DNA of 64,000 nt. Source: Ruegeria haliotis (GTDB lineage Bacteria > Pseudomonadota > Alphaproteobacteria > Rhodobacterales > Rhodobacteraceae). The notes beneath the pieces were generated by a model, which saw only the letters and a list, made by a program, of their open reading frames with translations, made no database searches and was not told the origin of the DNA. Shown one piece after another: positions 1 through 8,275 of this stretch (position 1 is its first letter; each line of letters starts with the position of its first letter). Where the stretch lies: positions 54,958 through 118,957 of the forward strand of contig NZ_JABXWT010000003.1 of the NCBI RefSeq assembly GCF_013377785.1, in the 5' to 3' direction. The position numbers and the translations under genes are program-made.

Positions 1-84
1 TTCGGCTTCGGCTTCGGCTTCGGCTTCGGCTTCGGCTTCGGCTTCGGCTTCGGCTTCGGCTTCGGCTTCGGCTTCGGCTTCGGA
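1..84. repeat. Hexanucleotide TTCGGC tandem repeat
   Basis: Thirteen perfect TTCGGC copies plus a fourteenth ending in A (TTCGGA) are seen, and the tract may continue left of the window. Read on the minus strand in the frame of the GTG-started gene it codes alternating Glu and Ala. Because the unit is two codons, gain or loss of copies leaves the frame intact. Confidence 0.95.
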
Positions 85-225
85 AATTACCTCGTCCGCA
101 GGCTCGGGCGGGTCAAGGGGCTTATCTCCGGATTCAACCTCGGATTCGACATCAACGCCTGCGACCACCTCATCCGATTTGGGGTCCTCTATCGGTTCCT
201 GATCGGTTTTCTTCTTACCAGCCAC
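1..225 (-). CDS. Mitofilin/HemX-like (COG4223-type) protein, 5' part only
   Basis: This is the N-terminal 75 codons of a minus-strand gene that runs off the left edge. It probably starts at a GTG (223-225) with AAGGGG about 10 nt upstream. The visible protein opens with a Lys-rich stretch (VAGKKKTDQEP), is then very acidic, and ends in an uninterrupted Glu-Ala dipeptide repeat. In Rhodobacterales the gene after hemD usually codes an inner-membrane protein with an acidic or Ala-rich cytoplasmic head, one membrane helix and a mitofilin-like domain. Identity is inferred from that position, because the diagnostic part lies outside the window. It would be co-transcribed with hemD, 54 nt upstream. 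Confidence 0.55.
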   Translation of the reverse strand, partial: MAGKKKTDQEPIEDPKSDEVVAGVDVESEVESGDKPLDPPEPADEVISEAEAEAEAEAEAEAEAEAEAEAEAEAE

Positions 226-279
226 CGCCGCATTCCCCTTATCGATTCCAAAAACACCTGAACTACAGACGCTTCCAAG

Positions 280-1005
280 TTAGTCCGCACCCGGCTCACC
301 CTCAACCCGCATCGCGTGTTTCACAAGCTTTTTAACGGCCTTGCGCATTTTCGTGGGTGTCGGCTTTGTAACCACCCTCAGGCAATCATACCCCAAGGAT
401 CTAAGGGGTTCAGCCGTCGCTTGACTGATCGCAGCCAGCCATAATGGCGCTGAACCGGGCCAGACATCGGCAAATTGTCGCGCGGTGCGGGGCGAGAATA
501 TTGGCGCAACAACCGGCACATTTCCCGCAGCCACCTCGGATGCCTCGTCCGTCAGCGGCAGCAAATGTTGTTGATAGACCGGCTGCTCCAGCGTGGTTAC
601 GCCCAGCTCGGTCAATCGTTCGGCGACGTCCCCCCGGCTATGTTCACCGCGCAGATGCAGCAAAGGGCTTTCAGGTCTGATTTTCAGCAAGCTGGCCACA
701 AGCTCTTCTGCCGTCCCGCCAACCATCTGCGCCTGCCAACCTGCCCCGTTCGCGGCGCCAGTCGTCGCGGGACCAACACAATAGGCGGGCAAATCGCGGG
801 TGACACCGATCGAGACCGCAGCATTCACGGCGTTTGCCGACGTAAAGATCAAGCCCTGCACGGCCGTTGTCACCACCTGCACCGGCAGATGTCTGATTTC
901 CAGCAATGGGGAATGGATGACCGTGACCCGCGATCTGGTGCGGGTCGGCAGCTGCGCTACGAACCTCTCCGAGGCGGCGCGAGGGCGGGTCATCAACAAA
1001 TACAA
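280..1005 (-). CDS. hemD: Uroporphyrinogen-III synthase HemD
   Basis: HemD cyclises hydroxymethylbilane to uroporphyrinogen III, the branch point of haem, sirohaem and cobalamin synthesis in the cytosol. The product is 241 aa, a normal length. It opens with the typical [13 protein letters not shown] segment, has FTSANAV near residue 54, and keeps the two-lobed HemD pattern with a C-terminal [11 protein letters not shown] segment. The longest reading starts at TTG (1003-1005) with AAGG upstream; an ATG four codons later (991-993) is the alternative. It is divergent from tsaD. The usual neighbour hemC is not in the gap between them, so it lies elsewhere. Sequence conservation in this family is low, but the context supports the call. 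Confidence 0.85.
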   Translation of the reverse strand: MYLLMTRPRAASERFVAQLPTRTRSRVTVIHSPLLEIRHLPVQVVTTAVQGLIFTSANAVNAAVSIGVTRDLPAYCVGPATTGAANGAGWQAQMVGGTAEELVASLLKIRPESPLLHLRGEHSRGDVAERLTELGVTTLEQPVYQQHLLPLTDEASEVAAGNVPVVAPIFSPRTARQFADVWPGSAPLWLAAISQATAEPLRSLGYDCLRVVTKPTPTKMRKAVKKLVKHAMRVEGEPGAD

Positions 1006-1091
1006 CGGGCGGCGCCTTCGGCCTTGAGGATTGTTTGCATCCGCGCAGGGTGATACCCCGCTTGGCAGTCATGATGCAACGGATCAGGCCA

Positions 1092-2189
1092 ATGGTGCAA
1101 ACACTTACCGTCCTCGGGTTGGAAAGCAGCTGTGACGACACGGCTGCCGCCGTTGTGCGTCAAACTGAAGGTGGGCAAGCCGAAATTCTGTCTTCAATCG
1201 TGCATGGTCAGACCGAGTTGCACAGTGCGTTTGGCGGTGTCGTGCCCGAAATCGCAGCCCGCGCGCATGCGGAAAAACTGGATATCTGTGTGGTTCAGGC
1301 GCTGGATGCCGCCGGGCTGACCCTGCGGGATATGGACGCAGTCGCGGTGACCGCCGGGCCAGGGTTGATTGGCGGGGTTATGTCAGGGGTCATGTGTGCC
1401 AAAGGTTTATGTGCCGCGACAGGCCTGCCCCTGGTCGGCGTCAATCATCTGGCCGGGCACGCCCTGACACCACGACTGACGGATGGGATTGCGTTTCCCT
1501 ACCTCATGCTGCTGGTTTCAGGCGGGCATTGCCAATATCTGATCGCACGGGGGCCCGAGGATTTTATCCGTCTGGGCGGCACCATCGACGATGCCCCCGG
1601 CGAGGCCTTCGACAAAACTGCCCGCCTGCTTGGCCTGCCGCAACCTGGGGGACCATCGGTGGAATCCGAAGCCCGTTCAGGCGATCCCAAACGGTTTCGA
1701 TTCCCTCGACCCTTGCTAGACCGTCCCGGTTGCGATTTGTCATTCTCGGGCCTCAAAACTGCGCTGATGCGGATGCGAGATCAGATCGCCTCGGAAAAAG
1801 GCGGGTTGACCCGACAAGACCGGGCCGACCTGTGCGCCGGATTTCAACGAGCCATCGTTGACACGCTTGCCGAGAAAACCCGGCGGGCTGTCGCAGTTTA
1901 CCTTACCGAGGCGCCAGCTGAGCCAGTGATTGCGGTGGCAGGTGGTGTTGCCGCCAATACTGCTATTCGAACCGCGTTAGAGACTGTTTGTACGGAATTG
2001 GGTGCAAAATTTACGGCACCACCCTTAAGCTTATGCACCGACAATGCGGCCATGATCGCCTTTGCCGGGATGGAGCGGTATCGTAATGGTGCGCGGGATG
2101 GGTTGGACCTGACCGCCCGCCCCCGTTGGCCGTTGGATCAGACCAGCCCGGCGATGCTGGGCAGTGGCAAGAAAGGCGCCAAGGCATGA
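1092..2189 (+). CDS. tsaD: tRNA N6-adenosine threonylcarbamoyltransferase TsaD
   Basis: TsaD transfers the threonylcarbamoyl group from TC-AMP to A37 of ANN-decoding tRNAs, working with TsaB and TsaE (a tsaE gene is at 14.8 kb). The 365-aa product has the metal-binding HLAGH motif (His119, His123), the N-terminal [10 protein letters not shown] signature and a C-terminal [10 protein letters not shown] nucleotide-binding segment of the ASKHA fold. I chose ATG 1092 because GGATCA lies just upstream and the family starts close to this residue; ATGs at 1071 and 1074 would add 6-7 residues. The stop overlaps the gpsA start (ATGA). Confidence 0.96.
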   Translation: MVQTLTVLGLESSCDDTAAAVVRQTEGGQAEILSSIVHGQTELHSAFGGVVPEIAARAHAEKLDICVVQALDAAGLTLRDMDAVAVTAGPGLIGGVMSGVMCAKGLCAATGLPLVGVNHLAGHALTPRLTDGIAFPYLMLLVSGGHCQYLIARGPEDFIRLGGTIDDAPGEAFDKTARLLGLPQPGGPSVESEARSGDPKRFRFPRPLLDRPGCDLSFSGLKTALMRMRDQIASEKGGLTRQDRADLCAGFQRAIVDTLAEKTRRAVAVYLTEAPAEPVIAVAGGVAANTAIRTALETVCTELGAKFTAPPLSLCTDNAAMIAFAGMERYRNGARDGLDLTARPRWPLDQTSPAMLGSGKKGAKA

Positions 2190-3145
2190 GTGTTTCGGTG
2201 TTGGGCTCGGGCGCGTTTGGTACCGCTTTGGCGATATCCCTGGCCGGGAAAAGGCCAGTAACCCTGTGGTCTCGCGACGCGGATCAAGCACTTAAAATGC
2301 AGGATACGCGTCAAAACACGCGGCTTCCGGGCGTAGCGCTACCCTCAGATATCATTGTCACATCTGACATCGATACGGCGACCCAGGCTGAAACCCTGCT
2401 TTTGGCCGTTCCTATGCAGCAACTTCGCAGCGCGCTGTCCCGGCATGCGTTTTTGCTGACGGGCAAAACACTGGTTGCCTGTTGTAAGGGGATCGAACTG
2501 TCCACGGGTCTGGGTCCGGTGTCGGTCATTGACCAGACGGTCCCGGAGGCGCGGGCGGCGTTGTTAACGGGCCCCAGCTTTGCCGACGATATTGCGCGCG
2601 GTCTGCCTACCGCGCTGACACTGGCCTGCGCGGATGCCGCGATGAGCCAATCCCTGCAAGCAGAGTTGACCACGGCCAATCTGCGCCTTTACCGCACAAC
2701 GGATACGATTGGAGCTGAATTGGGCGGTGCCCTGAAGAACGTGATGGCGATTGGATGTGGCGCCAGTATTGGTGCGGGTCTGGGTGACAGTGCCCGGGCA
2801 GCCCTGATCACCCGCGGCTTCGCCGAAATGCAGCGGTTTGCAACACTGCGCGGGGCACGGCCTGAAACCCTGATGGGCCTTTCCGGCCTGGGCGATCTGG
2901 TGTTGACCTGCTCGTCTGAGCTGTCGCGAAACTATCGCTTTGGCCTGTCACTGGGCAAACACGAGACGTTCGACGCCAACACAACGGTCGAAGGCGTCGC
3001 CACAGCGCAGGCTATGGCCGACATCGCAACCGCCGAGGGGCTGGAGATGCCAATCAGCACAACGGTGGCAGAACTCAGCAGCGGCGCTTACAGTGTGACC
3101 GAAGCGCTTCAATCACTGCTCAATCGCCCACTTAAGGAGGAATAA
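2186..3145 (+). CDS. gpsA: Glycerol-3-phosphate dehydrogenase [NAD(P)+]
   Basis: GpsA reduces dihydroxyacetone phosphate to sn-glycerol 3-phosphate, the backbone for phospholipid synthesis. The 319-aa protein starts with the Rossmann motif GSGAFGTA, and has the family segments [15 protein letters not shown] and [14 protein letters not shown] (with the catalytic Lys) and a C-terminal [14 protein letters not shown] signature. The ATG overlaps the tsaD stop by 4 nt, which indicates translational coupling; tsaD-gpsA is a common alphaproteobacterial pair. No anomalies seen. Confidence 0.97.
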   Translation: MSVSVLGSGAFGTALAISLAGKRPVTLWSRDADQALKMQDTRQNTRLPGVALPSDIIVTSDIDTATQAETLLLAVPMQQLRSALSRHAFLLTGKTLVACCKGIELSTGLGPVSVIDQTVPEARAALLTGPSFADDIARGLPTALTLACADAAMSQSLQAELTTANLRLYRTTDTIGAELGGALKNVMAIGCGASIGAGLGDSARAALITRGFAEMQRFATLRGARPETLMGLSGLGDLVLTCSSELSRNYRFGLSLGKHETFDANTTVEGVATAQAMADIATAEGLEMPISTTVAELSSGAYSVTEALQSLLNRPLKEE

Positions 3146-3146
3146 C

Positions 3147-3416
3147 ATGCTCATCGCCCTTATCGCCCGTGACAAGGACGGCGCGCTGCAAACCCGGCTG
3201 GACAACCGCACGGCCCATCTGGCCTATATCGAGGAAACCGGCGTCGTCTCGCAGGCCGGTCCCTTGCTGGACAGAGACGCAATGATCGGGTCCCTGATCA
3301 TCCTCGATGTAGACAATCTGGCCGCCGCACAGACTTGGGCAGACAATGACCCATACGCCCAAGCGGGATTGTTTCAGTCGGTCGAGCTAATCCCTTGGAA
3401 AAAGGTTATCGGCTGA
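3147..3416 (+). CDS. YciI-family small protein
   Basis: This 89-aa protein has the YciI ferredoxin-like fold pattern: an N-terminal LIALIARDKDGAL strand, RTAHLAYIEE with the conserved His, SQAGPLLDRD and a DPYAQAGLF segment holding the usual Asp-Pro-Tyr/Phe. Proposed roles in the family are small-molecule chemistry such as dehydrochlorination or lactone processing; the substrate here is unknown. A strong AAGGAGGAATAAC-type ribosome site overlaps the end of gpsA, and its TGA shares a base with the next ATG. Position in a tsaD-gpsA-yciI-EVE operon is typical for Rhodobacterales. Confidence 0.9.
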   Translation: MLIALIARDKDGALQTRLDNRTAHLAYIEETGVVSQAGPLLDRDAMIGSLIILDVDNLAAAQTWADNDPYAQAGLFQSVELIPWKKVIG

Positions 3417-3838
3417 TGGCGTATTGGCTGTTCAAATCCGAACCTTCGACCTGGAGCTGGGATCAACAGGTTGCCAAGGGCGAGGCTGGCGAGGAATGGG
3501 ATGGCGTGCGCAATTATCAGGCGCGCAATTTCATGCGCCAGATGCACATCGGCGATCGTGGCTTTTTCTACCATTCGCAAAAGGACAAGGCGATTGTCGG
3601 CATAGTCGAGGTCTGCGCCGAGGCGCATCCCGACAGCACAACAGATGACGACCGCTGGGAATGCGTTGATATCAAGGCTATACGCCCTTTCACCACCGCA
3701 GTGACTCTGGATCAAATCAAAGCCGATGAACGGCTGGCCGAGATGGTGTTGGTCAGGAACTCACGCCTATCGGTGCAACCGGTCGGTGACGCGGAATGGC
3801 GCTTGATCTGTGATCTGGGTCGGACTCAGGCCGATTGA
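3416..3838 (+). CDS. EVE-domain protein
   Basis: The 140-aa product starts AYWLFKSEPSTWSWD, the signature of the EVE/thymocyte nuclear protein 1 family, and continues with WDGVRNYQARNFMRQM and GDRGFFYHSQ. EVE is a PUA-like fold that binds modified bases in RNA or DNA (for example N6-methyladenosine or 5-methylcytosine derivatives). The start ATG overlaps the preceding TGA (TGATG). It closes the tsaD operon and converges on the lipoprotein gene with a 10-nt gap. Confidence 0.93.
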   Translation: MAYWLFKSEPSTWSWDQQVAKGEAGEEWDGVRNYQARNFMRQMHIGDRGFFYHSQKDKAIVGIVEVCAEAHPDSTTDDDRWECVDIKAIRPFTTAVTLDQIKADERLAEMVLVRNSRLSVQPVGDAEWRLICDLGRTQAD

Positions 3839-3848
3839 AGTCGCAAGT

Positions 3849-4706
3849 TCATTCATGTTCGATTAGCACTTCGACTGCCTTTTGCTTGATCACACAGCCA
3901 TCCGTTGAAATAGCGGTAACCTTGCCCTTTACCGAGGGTCCAAAGCCCAATGGAGAATGCTTGTGATCCTTTGGGGTGACAAACATGTTGATCAGTTGCG
4001 GCGCTGGCCCCTGAGGAACCCGACCGGTCGGTGTCGGCACTGCGTCAGCCGAGGACCCTTCAGTCGCAATCCATGAGAACCCGGTGTAAAGCCACTGATT
4101 TCCCGCGCCGCCCGAGTTGATCCTGAACTGGTGGGTCAGCGTGCGACCATTCTTGTGGAACAACGCCCCGTTGATCGTGGTCGCCGTAATGTTGATGATC
4201 TGATTGCTGGGCACAAAGAACAGATGCTCGTCCTCGTTATCCTGATTGGATGATTCCACGACGATGTTGGTCGTGTCGAGTTCGAGCGTCTCGCCGAACA
4301 GTCCACAGCTGCCAACTGGAAATGGTCCAAAGGAAATAACCGCGGATTCACCCGGACCCAAAGCCGGGCCACTTTGCGTCAGTTGAGCAATGGTGTGCGT
4401 GGCCGGGTCACCTTCAAGCCAGCCAACGCTGGTGACATTGCGCTGAAAGACCCACTGAACGACTGTCTCGGTGATCTGATACCCGGCAGGCACCGCGCTG
4501 CTGCCCGCATTGGTGATCTCATGCGAGATCGTGACCGCCGATGTCCCCCGAGGCAGGATGTCGACAGGTCCGTTGATTCCAAATCCGTCCACCTCAATCT
4601 CGGTCGAGCCAGGCATATAGACCTTGGGCTCAACCCAAACCAGGTTGGCACATGATCCAACCAGAATGACGCCAAATACGATTAGAAAGTCTGACTTTTT
4701 GAACAT
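3849..4706 (-). CDS. Predicted lipoprotein with CARDB-like domain, function unknown
   Basis: I do not recognise a named family. The 285-aa protein starts with a hydrophobic segment ending in LVGSC, a possible lipobox with Cys19. Residues of roughly 45-175 have the look of a CARDB/Ig-like bacterial adhesion fold: SHEITNAGSSAVPAG, then ALGPGESAVISFGPFPVG, then LDTTNIVVESSNQDNED. The remainder is polar and beta-rich with no membrane helix. GGGGGACC-type ribosome-site sequence precedes the ATG. It is monocistronic, convergent with the EVE gene, and probably faces the periplasm or the surface. Alternative: a simple signal-peptide secreted protein, if the Cys is not lipidated. Confidence 0.7.
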   Translation of the reverse strand: MFKKSDFLIVFGVILVGSCANLVWVEPKVYMPGSTEIEVDGFGINGPVDILPRGTSAVTISHEITNAGSSAVPAGYQITETVVQWVFQRNVTSVGWLEGDPATHTIAQLTQSGPALGPGESAVISFGPFPVGSCGLFGETLELDTTNIVVESSNQDNEDEHLFFVPSNQIINITATTINGALFHKNGRTLTHQFRINSGGAGNQWLYTGFSWIATEGSSADAVPTPTGRVPQGPAPQLINMFVTPKDHKHSPLGFGPSVKGKVTAISTDGCVIKQKAVEVLIEHE

Positions 4707-4810
4707 AACACGGTCCCCCTGCCGTGGTAAAAGTCAGCGGACAGTAACATTTTTTAGACAAAACCCCAAATTTGCGCAGTGTTATGAGGTTGTCGCCTAG
4801 TTCCAGATGC

Positions 4811-4846
4811 AAAAAAGGGAAGGCCCTGACGATGCAGAACCTTCCC
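4811..4846 (-). terminator. Strong intrinsic terminator, minus strand
   Basis: A perfect 7-bp stem (4817-4823 with 4840-4846, GGGAAGG/CCTTCCC) is followed on the minus strand by six uninterrupted T residues (A tract at 4811-4816). No annotated gene ends here; the nearest upstream minus-strand gene (DUF2853) has its own terminator at 4982-5006. The hairpin therefore implies a short transcript between about 4850 and 4980. Confidence 0.75.
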
Positions 4847-4981
4847 TACCCCGCATGCTCCCTACTCACCACACGCGTATAGAATCTCTTGGTTCTGACC
4901 GTCCTGGTCACAAGATGACATTAGCCGAATTCTGCTGGACGCTTCAAACGGCAAGTCTGTAAATTGTAAATCAAATACAAA
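4847..4981 (-). ncRNA. Candidate small RNA or micro-ORF transcript
   Basis: This stretch fills most of the 320-nt gap 4707-5026. It lies between two minus-strand terminators, so a separate short transcript is likely. On the minus strand it contains one small reading frame of 19 codons (about 4922 to 4863) reading MSSCDQDGQNQEILYACGE, with no clear ribosome site. I recognise no known RNA family. It may be a non-coding RNA or a micro-protein; the evidence is positional only. The remainder of the gap (4707-4810) is the lipoprotein upstream region, where I see nothing specific. Confidence 0.35.
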
Positions 4982-5006
4982 ACGCCCGCCGGTTACCGAC
5001 GGGCGT
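4982..5006 (-). terminator. Terminator after DUF2853 gene
   Basis: Perfect 7-bp stem ACGCCCG (4982-4988) / CGGGCGT (5000-5006) with an 11-nt loop, followed on the minus strand by TTTTGTATTTG. It lies 20 nt downstream of the DUF2853 stop codon. Confidence 0.75.
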
Positions 5007-5026
5007 AAAGAAAGATTAAAACGGGA

Positions 5027-5368
5027 TCAGCCGTAAACCGACTCTTTGCCAAATTGCTTGGTCAGCATGTAATAGACGACCGCGCGGTATTTGTTGCGCT
5101 CGGACATGCCATAGGTTTCCATGGCTTTGTTGATCGCCGCCATCAGCTCGGGGCCATCGGACAGGCCCAGCTTTTTGATCAGGAAGTTGTTCTTGACCGT
5201 CTCAAGCTCGGATTCCTGGCTGGCGGCAACTGTGGATGCGTCCGCGTCATAAACTGCCGGGCCACAGCCAATGGTGACTTTGGTCAGCAGGTCCATGTCT
5301 GGTTCCATACCGCATTTGCTTTTCAGATCTTCGGCATATTTGGCAATCAGTTCGTCGCGTTTTCCCAT
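5027..5368 (-). CDS. DUF2853 family protein
   Basis: The 113-aa product matches the DUF2853 pattern: GKRDELIAKYAEDLKSKCG at the N-terminus, then DMDLLTKVTIGCGPAVY and a C-terminal SERNKYRAVVYYMLTKQFG. The family is small, helical and cytosolic, common in marine alphaproteobacteria, with no assigned function. The start ATG at 5368 is set by AGGAGA 8 nt upstream; a longer in-frame reading to 5491 lacks such a site. It is divergent from the DUF899 gene, sharing a 189-nt intergenic region. Confidence 0.88.
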   Translation of the reverse strand: MGKRDELIAKYAEDLKSKCGMEPDMDLLTKVTIGCGPAVYDADASTVAASQESELETVKNNFLIKKLGLSDGPELMAAINKAMETYGMSERNKYRAVVYYMLTKQFGKESVYG

Positions 5369-5516
5369 TGTCGTCTCCTGGTTCGGGTTGAGTTCTGGCC
5401 ATTCCAGCGCCGGAGATACGGTAACGGGCAGATGTAATTGCACAAAGGGAAAAATCCGGAGCATTCCCCCTAAGCAAATCCCGGCCATCATTCAGGGTTG
5501 ATTTTGGGTTCTTCAT

Positions 5517-5538
5517 TATTTAACATATGTGTTAAATA
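5517..5538. promoter_or_regulatory. Perfect AT-rich operator-like palindrome
   Basis: Two perfect 9-bp arms, TATTTAACA and TGTTAAATA, flank a TATG centre, 20 nt before the DUF899 start. The sequence resembles operators of small winged-helix repressors (ArsR type), but no such regulator is encoded next to it. It probably controls the DUF899 gene. Confidence 0.5.
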
Positions 5539-5557
5539 TTAGGATGAGGAGATCGTC

Positions 5558-6205
5558 ATGCCCGTTTCCCTACCAAATGAAAGCCCCGAATACAGAGCGG
5601 CGCGGAACCGCCTGCTGACCGCCGAAACAGAGCTAAGAGCACAGGTTGAAAAGGTCGCCACCCTGCGGCGCGGATTGCCCAAGGGCGGCATCCTTTCAGA
5701 GGATTATGAATTTCGCGCGCTGGATGGGTCGTCCGCCCCGCTGTCCTCTCTGTTCGGGTCGCACGATACGTTGGTCATCTATTCCTTGATGTACGCATCT
5801 GACGCAAAATCACCCTGTCCCATGTGCTCGGCCTTTTTGGACGGGCTGAATAGCCAGATCGCACATTTGTCTCAGACAACTTCAATTGCGGTGGTGGCCC
5901 AGAACACGCCCGCGACACTTGCCGCGCTTAAAACCCGGATGGAATGGCAGGAATTACCGCTATATTCCGCAATGGGCACAACTTATCAGCGTGATTATCT
6001 GGCGGAAATGGATGACGGCAGCCAGTTGCCAATCCTGAACGTGTTTCACCGCGATCGGGATGGCGTGCATCATTTCTGGAGTTCTGAGTTGTTCTTTGAG
6101 CCCAGCGACTGGCACCCAAGGCACATTGATGCGGCCTGGCCGCTTTGGAACATTCTGGATTTCACGCCACAAGGGCGCGGCGAATTCCTACCCTCATTGC
6201 GCTGA
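5558..6205 (+). CDS. DUF899 family thioredoxin-like protein
   Basis: The 215-aa protein has the DUF899 layout: NESPEYRAARNRLLTAE at the start, a coiled N-terminal helix with KVATLRRGLPKGG, then a thioredoxin-like domain with YSLMYASDAKSPCPMCSAFLDGL and NVFHRDRDGVHHFWSSELF. The CPMC pair (about residues 87-90) could be redox active. No reaction is established for the family. A short ribosome site (AGGATGAGGAG) precedes the ATG, and the palindrome at 5517-5538 sits in its promoter region. It converges on ahcY. Confidence 0.85.
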   Translation: MPVSLPNESPEYRAARNRLLTAETELRAQVEKVATLRRGLPKGGILSEDYEFRALDGSSAPLSSLFGSHDTLVIYSLMYASDAKSPCPMCSAFLDGLNSQIAHLSQTTSIAVVAQNTPATLAALKTRMEWQELPLYSAMGTTYQRDYLAEMDDGSQLPILNVFHRDRDGVHHFWSSELFFEPSDWHPRHIDAAWPLWNILDFTPQGRGEFLPSLR

Positions 6206-6239
6206 CATCAAAAGAAAAACGGCGGCCAGAACGGCCGCC
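6205..6239 (-). terminator. ahcY terminator
   Basis: Perfect 7-bp GC stem GGCGGCC (6221-6227) / GGCCGCC (6233-6239) with a 5-nt loop. On the minus strand it is followed by GTTTTTCTTTTGATG, a good U tract, so it ends the ahcY message. It may also stop DUF899 transcripts less efficiently. Confidence 0.85.
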
Positions 6240-6264
6240 GCTTGCATTCTGCACTGTGCAGAAA

Positions 6265-7653
6265 TTAGTAGCGGTAATGCTCGGGCTTATACGGGCCTTC
6301 GGGCTTCACGCCAATATAAGATGCTTGCTCGCTGTCCATCCGCGTCAGCTTCACACCGATACGGTCCAGATGCAGACGGGCGACTTTTTCGTCCAGATGC
6401 TTGGGCAGGATATAGACCTGATTGTCGTACTCATCACCCTTGGTGAACAGCTCGATCTGCGCCAGAACCTGGTTGGTGAAGGAGGCCGACATCACAAAGG
6501 ACGGGTGACCGGTGGCGTTGCCAAGGTTCAACAGACGGCCTTCGGACAGCAGGATGAGACGATTGCCCGAGGGCATCTCGATCATGTCCACCTGTTCCTT
6601 GATGTTGGTCCACTTGTGGTTCTTCAGGCTGGCGACCTGAATTTCATTGTCGAAGTGACCGATATTGCCGACTATGGCCATGTCCTTCATCGCGCGCATA
6701 TGCTCGATGCGGATCACGTCCTTGTTGCCGGTGGTGGTGATGAAGATGTCCGCGCTGGCAACTTCGTCCTCCAGCAAGGTAACCTCGAACCCGTCCATCG
6801 CGGCCTGCAATGCGCAGATCGGGTCAACCTCGGTCACTTTCACACGGGCACCAGCACCGCTCAGCGACGCGGCCGAGCCTTTGCCCACATCGCCATAACC
6901 GCAAACGACAGCGACCTTACCAGCCATCATCGTATCAGTAGCGCGACGGATGCCGTCAACCAGCGATTCCTTGCAGCCGTATTTGTTATCGAACTTCGAC
7001 TTGGTGACGCTGTCGTTCACATTGATCGCCGGGAAGGGCAGTTGGCCTTCCTTGACCAGTTGGTACAGACGGTTCACACCGGTTGTGGTTTCCTCGGACA
7101 CGCCCTGAATCTGGTCGCGCATCTTGGTGAACCAACCGGGCGACGCCGCCATCCGCTTGGCAATCTGTGCCTTGATCGCTTCTTCTTCTTCCGAACCTGG
7201 AACAGGGATGATGTCCTCACCCGCTTCGGCACGCGCACCCAGCAGGATGTACAATGTCGCGTCGCCGCCATCGTCCAGGATCATGTTGGGGCCATCTTCG
7301 AACAGGAAAGATTTGTCGAGGTAATCCCAATGCTCTTCCAGCGTCTGACCTTTGATGGCGAAAACAGGCACACCAGATGCAGCAATCGCTGCCGCTGCAT
7401 GATCCTGAGTCGAGAAGATGTTGCACGATGCCCAGCGCACATCCGCGCCCAGCGCCACAAGCGTTTCGATCAGTACGGCGGTCTGGATCGTCATATGCAA
7501 CGAGCCAACAATGCGCGCACCTTTCAGCGGCTTGCTTTCGCCGTATTCGGCGCGCAGGGACATCAGGCCCGGCATTTCCGTTTCTGCGATATCAAGTTCT
7601 TTGCGGCCGAACTCGGCCAGCGAAATGTCCTTAACGATATAATCCCCGGCCAT
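6265..7653 (-). CDS. ahcY: S-adenosylhomocysteine hydrolase
   Basis: AhcY splits S-adenosylhomocysteine into adenosine and homocysteine, relieving product inhibition of methyltransferases. The 462-aa protein has the NAD-binding [10 protein letters not shown] segment, the substrate segments [12 protein letters not shown] and FDNKYGC, and the conserved C-terminus [13 protein letters not shown] chose the ATG at 7653 because GGAG lies 7 nt upstream; an ATG four codons earlier has no ribosome site. A leader hairpin lies between 7687 and 7711. In Rhodobacter relatives ahcY lies next to regA; here an HD hydrolase and an MFS gene separate them. Confidence 0.98.
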   Translation of the reverse strand: MAGDYIVKDISLAEFGRKELDIAETEMPGLMSLRAEYGESKPLKGARIVGSLHMTIQTAVLIETLVALGADVRWASCNIFSTQDHAAAAIAASGVPVFAIKGQTLEEHWDYLDKSFLFEDGPNMILDDGGDATLYILLGARAEAGEDIIPVPGSEEEEAIKAQIAKRMAASPGWFTKMRDQIQGVSEETTTGVNRLYQLVKEGQLPFPAINVNDSVTKSKFDNKYGCKESLVDGIRRATDTMMAGKVAVVCGYGDVGKGSAASLSGAGARVKVTEVDPICALQAAMDGFEVTLLEDEVASADIFITTTGNKDVIRIEHMRAMKDMAIVGNIGHFDNEIQVASLKNHKWTNIKEQVDMIEMPSGNRLILLSEGRLLNLGNATGHPSFVMSASFTNQVLAQIELFTKGDEYDNQVYILPKHLDEKVARLHLDRIGVKLTRMDSEQASYIGVKPEGPYKPEHYRY

Positions 7654-7665
7654 CAGGTGCTCCAT

Positions 7666-7711
7666 TCCGGTAAATAAAAGTCCGGGCTGCCCCTAGCATT
7701 CCTTGGGGCAG
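7666..7711 (-). promoter_or_regulatory. ahcY leader hairpins
   Basis: On the minus strand the ahcY leader carries a perfect stem CTGCCCC/GGGGCAG (7705-7711 with 7687-7693), followed by a second possible pairing of CCGG with CCGG enclosing a T-rich loop and ending at the first ATG. This may be an attenuator or translation-control element. It does not match the SAH, SAM-II or SAM/SAH riboswitch consensus as I remember them. Confidence 0.35.
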
Positions 7712-7755
7712 GTGGCAATGTAGATGGTCGAATACGAGATATTACGCCGCGAAAA

Positions 7756-8070
7756 TCAGCTGGGCGTGCCCTCAACTTTGATTTTGGGGATCGCTTCGAA
7801 AAAATCTGTGCCAACGGCGACAATACAACTAATGCCGTTCGCGTGGGTCACCAAAACGGTGTAACTTCCCGTTTTTTCTGAGGTCCAGACCTCCATGACC
7901 GACTGTGCGCCGCGTGTTTTCTGCAAACCACCAAAGGTCAGCTCTTCCGAGTATGCCTCCTGCAGCTTGTCGATAACCTGATCGCGCTCTGCACAATTCT
8001 GGGCAAAGGCAGGGGGCGCGGTGGCGGCCATTCCAAAGGTCAGGGCTATTGCAAACAAACGCTTGAACAT
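7756..8070 (-). CDS. Small secreted protein, unknown function
   Basis: The 104-aa product starts with a signal peptide (FKRLFAIALTFGMAATAPPAFA, cut likely after AFA), leaving about 80 residues with two Cys (NCAERD and GISCIV) that could form a disulfide. It resembles short periplasmic Roseobacter proteins with a QVIDKLQEAYSEE segment; no family function is known to me. AAAGGAG precedes the ATG at 8070, which excludes a longer in-frame reading to 8262. It is transcribed toward ahcY but is separated from it by about 100 nt. Confidence 0.75.
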   Translation of the reverse strand: MFKRLFAIALTFGMAATAPPAFAQNCAERDQVIDKLQEAYSEELTFGGLQKTRGAQSVMEVWTSEKTGSYTVLVTHANGISCIVAVGTDFFEAIPKIKVEGTPS

Positions 8071-8275
8071 AACATGCTCCTTTCGATACGGGTTTCGTTT
8101 CGAGAGGGCGCAACTGTGAGGAGTATGCACCCCCCTCAGTCCTAATGTCGGGATCTTGTTGCTCGGGTTCAAAGCACGAATGCTCAAGAAAATGTTGGCA
8201 GCAAGTGATCCAGACAGGTACATCATAGCACAAAAGCGCGAATTCAACGTGTCCAACTTCACAAGGCATGGCAGT

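Noticed and set aside
6145-7677. 510-codon open frame opposite ahcY
   Set aside because: Antisense shadow of a highly conserved enzyme with biased codons; its translation resembles no protein and has no ribosome site.
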